From: Haberlea rhodopensis | Lineage: Eukaryota > Streptophyta > Magnoliopsida > Lamiales > Gesneriaceae | Length of the DNA: 64,000 bases | Reading direction: 5' to 3' | Assembly: GCA_907163345.1 (NCBI GenBank) | Contig: CAJQUN010000014.1 | Coordinates: 5,580,001-5,644,000 of the forward strand | In this document: piece by piece, positions 56,639 to 64,000 of the stretch | Numbering within the stretch: position 1 is the first letter of the stretch | Layout: every line of letters starts with the position of its first letter | Made by a program: the position numbers and the translations under genes | The notes under the pieces: generated by a model | Seen by the model: only the letters and a program-made list of their open reading frames with translations | Told to the model about the DNA's origin: nothing | The model's database searches: none

Positions 56639-57967
56639 GGCCATAACTCTCAGCTCGCTTATCGAAACGAGATGATTAAGTATGGGTTGGAAAGCTAAGA
56701 CAAAGATCTACAAGTCATCTTTGGAAGTCAAAGACTGAATCGGACGTTAAGATGGCCAAAATGCTTCTGCAAATCACGCCATGTGCTGCTGCATCCAGTA
56801 AACAGATAGTAGGAGCATCGCCTCGTATTTCAAGCATAACTCTCTTATACAAACTCGAAATCGAGCGATTCTTGATTCCGTGGAAAGCTAATAGAAAGGG
56901 CTACAACTTACATGTAGATCACTTTGCCCAGAAATCAAATTGTCAAGAGTTACAAGCAACAGATCATAAGAGCAAGTTTATCAATCTGTTTTGTATCAAG
57001 TTGATTGTTCAGACTGATCCGGCCAGACTGATCTGCCCAGACTGATCTAGACCAGACTGAGCTGTCAAGACCAGAACTGATCTTCCCAAGCTGATCTGGC
57101 CAGACTGATCTGCCCATGCTGATCCGGCCAGACTGATCTGCCCAAGCTGATCCGGCCAGTCCGGTCCGAAATACAAAGAGCCCAGAAACCAGAATATGAC
57201 CGTTGCAAGCTCGGGAATTGTGCAGAACCTTTTCCAACGGGCATATTCTTGTGTCTAACGTATATATCATTACTTGGGGCTATATATACATGATTTGGAA
57301 GCTCAATAACAGCTGATTGAAGATTAAATCAAGCCTTCGAAAGCAAACCCACTTGGGATTCAATTGAGGAACTTAAAAGACAAAAGCTGCTAAATGAAGA
57401 GCACTCCTCAAACCTTTGGCACCTCTTACCTTGCTGTATCAGATCTAGTTAGAGATCATTTGTGCCTTTGTATTCACTCTATTCATTGTATTTGAGAGCT
57501 TAATAGAAGATTGAATACCATTGTAACGGTTGATGATTTATCACAACCGATGAGAGGTCTTTGTATGTGAGACTATTAAAGAACATACATAGTTGAGTTG
57601 CAAGGAGTTCTAGTTGGATGTGGCATTCTCAACTGGATCGGGTTTGTACAACGGGATTGTATAAATCAAAGTCTTCTAGTGGAATCCTTCCATAAGGTGG
57701 AAGAAGGGGAGACGTAGAAGGATTACACCACCTTCGAACTTCCATAAACAAATGCTTGCTTAATTACTTTTTTGCATATATTTAAAATGACTTTCAAATG
57801 TTTAATCGGTTATAGAGCGGGTTATGTCGAGTGTCTTCCGCTCTGTTTTGTAACCGAACTCGATATAATCTCACGGTGCAATTATTTTAAGAACACGAGC
57901 TATTGAAGCTCAAGTTGGTTGAACTCGGGTGTGGAATGACAACCCACCCCCGGAATCGATCCTGACA
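56639..57967 (+). repeat. 3' LTR of element C, second part
   Basis: It resumes at GGCCATAACTCTCAGC, matching 42637 onward, and ends GATCCTGACA at 57967, followed by TSD AAATG. Confidence 0.92.
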
Positions 57968-57972
57968 AAATG

Positions 57973-58270
57973 CATCATGAGATAAATTTGAAATGGTAAA
58001 ATAAACTCCGATAATAGTTTTAAAATATTTCATTAAAATGAAGAATTAAATTGTGTGTTATTGTAGTGGATGTAAATCCTAGGTGTCGACTGTACATTTA
58101 GTATATCAGTACACCGATGACACTTCGATATCAGCAAAAAAATCATAACTTTCATCAACTCAGGAATTGGCACAGGCAAATTCATTATCGAAAATGAACT
58201 AAGTGATAGACGACCAGCGACTGCGACCTTGACTGCGACCTCGACTATGACCAGCGCTGCTAGATGAAAA
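57973..58270. other. Right continuation of the target of element C; no gene
   Basis: It should be the rest of D's 3' LTR, but no matching LTR is available in the window to confirm. The plus strand near 58210-58250 has a repeated GACTGCGACC word that belongs to the short minus-strand frame described next. Confidence 0.4.
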
Positions 58271-58720
58271 TGCCATTATTATATAAGTAAAATGTAGATA
58301 ACAAATGGAGAGAAAAATATGAGACTGAAGTATACAACATTGAAAGAATGAATTGTGAGAATTTACAAATCACAACACATATATTTATAGTTGTTTTTCA
58401 AAAAAAAATTAAAAAATAAAATCTGAACGTTTGGCAACGGCTTTAGAGTCGTTGCCAAACGTTCAGCAAGGCAACGACAACGGCTATAAAGCCGTTGCCC
58501 TGCTGAAATGCTTTTTTCCCCTAAACTTACCGGTTCCGGTTCTGGCACCGGAACTGGTCGGGTAGCACAGATTTGGAGGTACGACACCGCCCCGAACCGA
58601 TTTTTTACCGGTTCAGGAGCGGTTCGGAACCGGTTAGCCTGGCTCTGATTCCGAACCGGGCTAACCGATTTGGTTCCGGGCTGGGTTCGGATTGACCCGA
58701 CCCGATAAACACCCCTAGCT
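58195..58720 (-). mobile_element. Possible hAT-like transposon end, truncated
   Basis: The minus strand starts at about 58714 with TAGGGGTGTTTATCGGGTCG, wording frequent at plant hAT termini, followed by an AACCGG-rich subterminal region. Then come two inverted-repeat words at 58430-58500 (GGCAACGGCTTTAGAGTCGTTGCC and CAACGGCTATAAAGCCGTTG). About 440 bp in, a short frame opens with MAFSSSSAGHSRGRSQGRS and stops. The opposite end and the 8 bp TSD were not found, so the class is tentative. Confidence 0.35.
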
Positions 58721-59229
58721 GCAACTAATTTTTTCGAATGTTGAAACGACGGATACGAGTGAATGAATGCGGGTCGGAAGGGTAAGTTGGGATATACAGT
58801 TTTTTTGTACACCCCTAAGATCTACTAGTTGCAAAAAAATTCACATTCCCAAATGTTAAAAAAAAAAGGCCACCATACATTATTTAACTATTATGACCTA
58901 GACACATGCAATATAACATATAAATTATCAATTAGTTTTATTAAAGGAAATTTTGATGCTATCCACACATAATATTTTATAATTTATCAACCATTGACTG
59001 ACTTAATTCAAATAGGATATATCATTTTAAATTTTAAGAATTGAGGTGCTATTAATATTAGTGTCTTTAAAATTAACATCAAATCAAAGCAGTTAAAGGT
59101 TTTTGTCTTGATTATTCTTTGAGATAATATCTTATCCCAATAAAAAAGTTTCCCAATATATAGTACATTTATCCCATGAAAAAATATGTCATGAGATAGG
59201 AAAGACTTTCCCCAATTAAAGATACATAT
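58721..59229. other. AT-rich stretch without recognised features
   Basis: No ORF or repeat structure seen. A second CACCCCTAA word at 58812 resembles the hAT-like terminus at 58709 but no second end could be matched. Confidence 0.45.
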
Positions 59230-59238
59230 GGTCAGCAG

Positions 59239-60454
59239 GAGTTTATTCGATCCTTAAATTTTTTTTTTTTTAAATTTTTAATATATTATAATAATTTAAA
59301 TAATTATAAAAAATATTATTAATTTATAAAAATTTAAATTTTTAGAATTTAATATATTATAATAATTTAAATAATTATAAAAAATATCATTAATTTATCA
59401 AAATTATTATTTAATTTATCAAAAAATTTATTTAATTTATCAAATATAAAATAATTAATTTCTAAATTGATGATATATTTGATAGAAATTATTATTTAAT
59501 TTATTTAAAAAATAAAGTTGCCAAGATTGACTAAAAATTTAAATTTATGACATTTATTTAAAATAAATTAAATAATTTATTTTAATAATTGATGACATTT
59601 TTTATAATTATTTAATACATCTTGTGAAAATTTGATCTTTATGTAGAATTTAAAACCTTAAAAAAGGGGATAATAAATATTGACCATGATAACTTACTTG
59701 GTCCTCAATTTTTTATGAAACAAATTTGGTCATTTTATAAGAAGATTGTAAAAATAGTCTTTAGGCAAAAAATGCAAGTGAAGTCAAATTGAAACATACC
59801 AATCAATCTAATAAATGGGATAATACATGATATAGTCACTCTTAATTCTTTAAATACTTAATTATTATAGTAATTATTATGGATATTATATTAATAATTT
59901 TTTGACAATTGTTTGTAAACTTATTTTAATTACATAATTATATAATATATTAACTTCTACATAAAACATTTTTTCACTCAAACAAAACAAAAGAAAAATC
60001 AATAACATATTGATATACGAAATATACTTCGATGGTTAGTTTAATTATTAAACAAAATATATTTTTGACTTCATTAATTTATATCTATCAAATATATCAT
60101 CAATTTAGAAATTAATTATTTTATTTTTGATAAATTAAATAAATAACAAAAAAAATCAATAACATATTGATATACGAAATATATTTCGATGGTTAGTTTA
60201 CTTATAGACAATATATATTTTTGACTTCATTAAATTAAATAATAATTTTTTCAAATATATCATCAATTTAGAAATTAATTATTTTATTTTTGATAAATTA
60301 AATAATTTTTTTGATAAATTAAATAATAATTTTGATAAATTAATGATATTTTTTATAATTATTTAAATTATTATAATATATTAAATTCTAAAAATTTAAA
60401 AAAAAAAATTTTAAGGGGGGGACCAGTGGTCCCCCCCCTAGGATCGAATAAACC
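59239..60454. mobile_element. Non-autonomous Mutator-like element with long AT-rich TIRs
   Basis: The left arm (59239 to about 59530: GAGTTTATTCGATCCT, then TAATATATTATAATAATTTA, ATTATAAAAAATATCATTAA, CTAAATTGATGATATATTTG) is matched in reverse complement by about 60200-60454. Flanks are GGTCAGCAG (59230-59238) and GGTCAGTGG (60455-60463), a 9 bp direct repeat with two changes, the TSD length of Mutator-like elements. There is no transposase. Inside, a block starting AAAATCAATAACATATTGAT (59996) repeats at about 60151 (period about 153 bp). Confidence 0.65.
60415..60437. repeat. G7/C7 perfect inverted repeat near the element's right end
   Basis: Seven G, ACCAGTGGT, seven C: an inverted repeat with a single central base. 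It is present only in the right TIR of the surrounding element, so it was gained there or lost on the left. Confidence 0.85.
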
Positions 60455-60463
60455 GGTCAGTGG

Positions 60464-61140
60464 ACGTTGGGTTACCTTCGCTAGTCCAATCAGTATTAAA
60501 AGTAGTCATTAAATGAAATAGACTGCAAACTGCTAACTGCCTCAACTCCAAATGGTCAGCTCATTCTAATCGCTGTCATGTCCCAATCATCTCTCACCTC
60601 CATTCATAGTTTACACATTACAATATAATGTAATTGTAAAAAAATTTCGTGAAAATGTCATTGACCACAGGCATATATATTACGTAAAAAAAAGATGGTA
60701 AAAAAAATTATAAGATCAAAATATAAATTTAGGAGGACAAATGTAATTTTTGAAGAATAAACTACAATTTTAGGAGATAAAAAATAATTTTATTTAAAAA
60801 AATTGTTTAGGGTAATAATAATTTTTTTGGTAGCCTTCCCTCGACTCAATGTCCGTCTACCCCTATTTTGGCGATTCGTGATAGTGTTTAAATTTATATT
60901 AATTTTGTAGGGTTCTCGAGCAATTATATTAACTACATCACTATCTTATGATATATCAGCTTGCAAACATTCAATCAGGCTCAATGAAAACTAGCGTCTT
61001 TTGAACGCAATACACACACAGTACATGAAAATCATTAAAGTATACCTACCACGCTTGCCTTCGCAAGTAGCAGGGCGAACATATTTAAATTTAAAAATTA
61101 CAGTTTAACTAAAAAAAATACATTTTACTCCTTTAAAAAT
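60464..61140. other. Stretch without recognised features
   Basis: AT-rich, poly-A runs, no gene or clear repeat unit seen. Confidence 0.45.
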
Positions 61141-61400
61141 ATATTTATAACAACAACAATAACAATTAAGTCTTATAATTCCAATAAGTCGAGTCAGACA
61201 TATGCGTCAGTCTTTTCCAAACGCTTCTATCGGTCAAAATATCATATAATCCCCATGCACTTCAAGTCTTTGCGTAAGACTTCGAGCCATGTCTTCTTCT
61301 GTCGTCCTCTCACTCTTGTGAACTGTCTGAAATCCATGGACTCTACTAATATTATAGTTCATACTTTTCAAAGGCCCTCCATATTTTGGTTTATGTAAAA
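61141..61400 (-). pseudogene. 3' end of an RTE-type LINE
   Basis: The minus strand reads, with stops, RGRQKKTWLEVLRKDLKCMG, the conserved C-terminal region of plant RTE-type LINE reverse transcriptases (RGRPKKTW…DL). It is followed by wording close to the usual 3' untranslated end (GACTCGACTTATTGGAATTA) and a short TTG/TTA-rich tail (TTGTTATTGTTGTTGTTATA) at the left edge. It is 5' truncated, as most LINE copies are. No target duplication was sought successfully. Confidence 0.6.
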
Positions 61401-61876
61401 TATATCTATATTCATGGCGTTATAAACTAGCCTCTATTTAAAATAACAATATTGAAAAAAAATATTTTGTTGAAATTAATATCCAAAACAAATTTACAAA
61501 GATAAATTGATAAATTGAAAAAAATGTTAAATTGTAACTCATGCTTATATATTTTTCATATGCTAAAACTCAATTTTTATGACCTAAAAAATTCATAAGG
61601 CTACATCCGGTATTAAAATTCCAATGTTACTGAAAATAAAAATCCCACATACAGTTTCAACGAACAAATTTAAGAATGAGGATTATTATGTAATTCATAG
61701 CTTTTAATTGGGTTGAATTTGTATTTATTATGTGAGATAAGTTGACTAATATCCAAGTCATTCACTCAAGATCAAGAAACGGTTATCAGCTTATAATTGA
61801 AAATAAGTTGGTGCAGCTGATGGGATTCCCTGGATCAAGTGCAGCTGAGGAGGTTACTTTATAACTGCCATTAGAA
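61401..61876. other. AT-rich stretch and upstream part of copia-like LTR H
   Basis: No coding sequence seen. The LTR ending at 62586 must begin somewhere here (a candidate TGTGAGATAAG starts near 61730), but no partner LTR is available. Confidence 0.4.
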
Positions 61877-62586
61877 GGCTTTATAGGGTTTGTCTTGGGT
61901 GCACCCGGTGTTTGGTGCACCCAAGACACATGTGTATTTATACATACATATAGATACACATGTATGTGTCTTGGGTGTACCAAACACCGGGTGCACCCAA
62001 GACAGACCCGGCTTTATAAAGTAGAGGAACCCTCACTGATCAGTAGATTTTTCACTTTTCTGAAAAGAAAGCAGATTGCCAACTTGAGAGGATTTGAGAG
62101 AAATAACAATAGAGTGAGTTTAAGAGTGATTATCATTGTAACGCATAGGAGTGATAATCTGAGAGAATTCTGGAATTGTATTGATGTATCTCAATCAATG
62201 AGTGATCAATAAAATCGAACCCCCGTGGAAGTAGGCGTTTTTTGGGCCGAACCACGTAATCATTGTTCTTCCTTTTTCGTTTGTTTCTGCATGCTTATTG
62301 TGTTCTGTTTTGGGATTGATTACTGTATGTGGGTTTATTCGATTGGCTACTGGTTGAATTGTGTTAGAAATCCATGCATGAATGATTCTTGACATTGGTT
62401 GATTTTCTTTTCATGTAATCTTGGTTTTTTTTTTATCAACACGAAGTTCTTCAAGAATCGATTCTGCTACATTGAAGTGCATAATTCAAAGTCTTGGGAG
62501 TTGCTTTTATGCTTGGTGAAAGTTGATCAGAAAGATTTAAGCGCTGTCATAGTTTTACATTTGGAAAGAATCAAGAAATTATAACA
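61730..62586 (+). repeat. Copia-like LTR H, containing a MITE
   Basis: The R/U5 part is recognisable: AATAAA-like signal (ATCAATAAAATCG), then CCCCCGTGGAAGTAGGCG and GGGCCGAACCACGTAAT, standard wording of plant copia LTR 3' regions. It ends TTATAACA at 62586, before AGTGGCGTCGTATG in PBS position and a gag start. The 5' edge is uncertain. The MITE at 61886-62009 is inserted in it. Confidence 0.55.
61886..62009. mobile_element. 124 bp foldback MITE with perfect 9 bp TSD
   Basis: The arms are inverted repeats from the termini (GGGTTTGTCTTGGGTGCACC left; GGGTCTGTCTTGGGTGCACC reading in from the right) through ACACATGTGTAT, with a small AT-rich centre (61935-61955). Direct repeats GGCTTTATA at 61877-61885 and 62010-62018 match perfectly. 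The 9 bp TSD suggests Mutator-type mobilisation. Each arm holds a further inverted pair (CTTGGGTGCACC…GGTGCACCCAAG). The 65- and 105-codon ORFs crossing it are chance frames. Confidence 0.88.
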
Positions 62587-62639
62587 AGTGGCGTCGTATG
62601 TGGGCATGAAACCACGACCAGAAATCTTGATGCCCAAAT

Positions 62640-62879
62640 ATGACGACCAAGATTGAAATGCAACATTTGGATGGACGAGGAGATTTTGGTCTTTGGCGTA
62701 GAAGAATGCACGCTATTCTAATTCAGCAGAAAGTGGCCAAGGCTTTGAAAGAAGAAAAACGTGAGAGACAAAAGAAAGGCATTAAACATGGCAGATGGTT
62801 TTTTAAGAGGCACAAAGAGTGTGAAAGAAAAGTGAATTCATGTACGATGATGCTTTGTATACTCGAAAGTTATCAATGA
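62640..62879 (+). pseudogene. Copia gag N-terminal fragment (element H)
   Basis: ATG at 62640: MTTKIEMQHLDGRGDFGLWR then RRMHAILIQQKVAKALKEE. This matches the start of UBN2-type copia gag (F-G-DF-LWR-RM-A-L-QQ…AL). The likeness ends after about 45 residues, and the sequence then passes into another LTR-like U5 stretch. Located 53 bp after the LTR end, as expected for a gag start. Confidence 0.7.
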
Positions 62880-63110
62880 AAATTCCTCCCGTGGAGTAGG
62901 CCGACATTGAGGCCGGACCACGTAAATGTGGTATCGTTTTCTTATGTTTTCTTTTATGCATTTCATTGATTTACTTGTTGTGATCATTTTCTTGTGTGTC
63001 GATCTTATTTGTGTGCTCATTAGTCTGCTGGAAATCCATTGTTCAATGGTATTGTTCATCACTATTCTTGTCATCTTTTGTTCGAAGCTCAAGTTCGTAA
63101 GTTTCCGTTG
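62880..63110 (+). repeat. Second copia U5-like fragment
   Basis: TCCCGTGGAGTAGGCCGACA and GGCCGGACCACGTAAATGTG repeat, in diverged form, the R/U5 wording at 62222-62262. Downstream AAATCCATTGTTCAATG and similar follow. No boundaries can be set. Confidence 0.5.
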
Positions 63111-63780
63111 TTAAAATGCAATTGGTGATATTGTCTTCAGTTTGGCCGTGGAATGTGAATTCTTGATCGGGGAATTGTACTTGGTACAATTCATAACATA
63201 TTCAATTATCAATGTAAGGAAAATTATCAAACTCGTCCAGCGAGTTGTGTAGTCAAAATTTAGCTTTAGTACAATAAGTTGGTTTTATTATCCTTAGTAA
63301 TCCTATGTCCGGGAAAGCTGACACGATGTTGACTATTACAGATGCTACATTGGATATTGCTGACATGACTTTGAGTATTATTTACATATCTATTTTCATG
63401 TCGTATTTCAACAAAATAGGTCTAGAAGAGGAAAAATCAATGTTTTGAAAATCGCGTCGCATCGACCGGTTTAATCAGTGCTTGTCCGATCGACCCTCCA
63501 AACCATCCTGCTAAAAAATCGGCAGGAACCAAATTGAATTTTTCTAAAAAATGTTGATCGGTTCAGCCGGTCAACCAGTCGACTAGCGAACCGGTTGGTT
63601 CCTTCATTTTCATATTTCTTTTTATTTTTTATTTATATTAAAATTAAAACCAAATTTTTAGAACAAAATTATAGTATATATGCTTATTGTTATAATAAGT
63701 AATTTTGTGTCTTATCAAGAAATCCGGTTTAAATTTGAAATTATTGTGAAAAAATCAAAAATTAACAAAATACCTGAGGA
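63111..63780. other. AT-rich stretch with a CCGGT-rich repeat
   Basis: No gene recognised. At 63450-63605 words such as CATCGACCGGTTTAATC, GATCGGTTCAGCCGGTC and GCGAACCGGTTGGTTCC recur, similar in style to the AACCGG-rich stretch at 58540-58690. Confidence 0.45.
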
Positions 63781-63854
63781 AAAAATGAATTTTTGATTTA
63801 TGGTAAATCGCCATCCGAGAAGGCGGATTCAAATTTTTTTTATATAAAATAAGT

Positions 63855-63987
63855 AATCGTCTTCCAGGAAGACGATTTCAGCTTTTATAAAAAGCTGAAT
63901 TCGTCTTCCAAGATTTCAGCTTTTTATTGTGAGATGATTTCAACTTTATGACAGGTAGAACCGGTCGTCACCGGTTCTACCTGTCAT
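63855..63987. repeat. Three consecutive hairpins
   Basis: Inverted repeats: AATCGTCTTCC / GGAAGACGATT (63855-63877, 1 nt loop); TCAGCTTTT / AAAAGCTGA (63878-63898); and an 18 bp perfect stem ATGACAGGTAGAACCGGT with 4 nt loop CGTC (63948-63987). A second copy of TTCGTCTTCC lies at 63900. Possibly the end of a foldback or LTR element cut by the window edge. Confidence 0.75.
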
Positions 63988-64000
63988 TATTAGTTAAAAA

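Larger units (their letters stand above)
42060..57967 (+). mobile_element. Non-autonomous Sirevirus-like LTR element C, split by element E
   Basis: LTRs of about 1.88 kb at 42060-43941 and at 44796-45366 plus 56639-57967 are flanked by a 5 bp TSD AAATG (42055-42059; 57968-57972). The interior is only about 854 bp with a perfect PBS and three purine tracts and no gag-pol, so it must have used proteins of another element. LTR ends (TGTTGGGTTTT … ATCCTGACA) and the repeated GGGGGAG tracts are typical of Sirevirus-type copia elements; that class call is from knowledge of the group. E lies in its 3' LTR. Confidence 0.9.

Overview
The window is nuclear DNA of a flowering plant: AT-rich, no bacterial signals, and filled with plant-type LTR retrotransposons (Ty1/copia and Ty3/gypsy) primed by initiator tRNA-Met. 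Long LTRs, nested insertions, solo LTRs and a chromodomain-like gypsy C-terminus point to heterochromatin of a medium or large plant genome. The species cannot be named from this sequence. I found no convincing host gene; every recognisable coding stretch belongs to a transposable element.

Layout. 1-5472: badly decayed Ty3/gypsy element on the minus strand (pol remnant, PBS, 2.55 kb 5' LTR), inserted in an older minus-strand gypsy gag (5473-6060) that has an acidic coiled-coil ORF upstream (6222-6632). 8510-24701: decayed copia element A (minus, TSD GAACA). It holds a 2.6 kb gypsy-type solo LTR (19554-22165) inside its integrase, and a young, nearly complete copia element B (8689-17371, LTRs about 99.6% identical by eye) inside its own 3' LTR. 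24702-29340: AT-rich intergenic DNA with short repeats and a tRNA-like SINE candidate. 29341-33060: LTR/LARD-like stretch carrying three consecutive minisatellite arrays (about 78, 58 and 40 bp periods). 34695-37997: truncated gypsy F (minus). 37998-42059: decayed gypsy D (plus).

42060-57967 is a three-level nest. Non-autonomous Sirevirus-like element C (TSD AAATG) sits in the 3' LTR of D, and an 11.3 kb gypsy element E (45367-56633, TSD CTGTT) sits in the 3' LTR of C. E carries two separate tandem duplications (1318 bp of gag-protease; 1010 bp across the pol-LTR junction) and, in its LTRs, arrays of a GC-rich palindrome in pairs spaced 22 bp apart. 57973-64000: DNA-transposon remnants (hAT-like end, a Mutator-like element with long AT-rich TIRs, a 124 bp foldback MITE with perfect 9 bp TSD), an RTE-type LINE 3' end, a copia LTR/gag remnant, and terminal hairpins.

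The elements are related by insertion history, not by a shared pathway. Each full element encodes, or once encoded, the gag, protease, reverse transcriptase/RNase H and integrase it needs to copy itself. The order of nesting gives relative ages: D older than C older than E; A older than B and older than the solo LTR.
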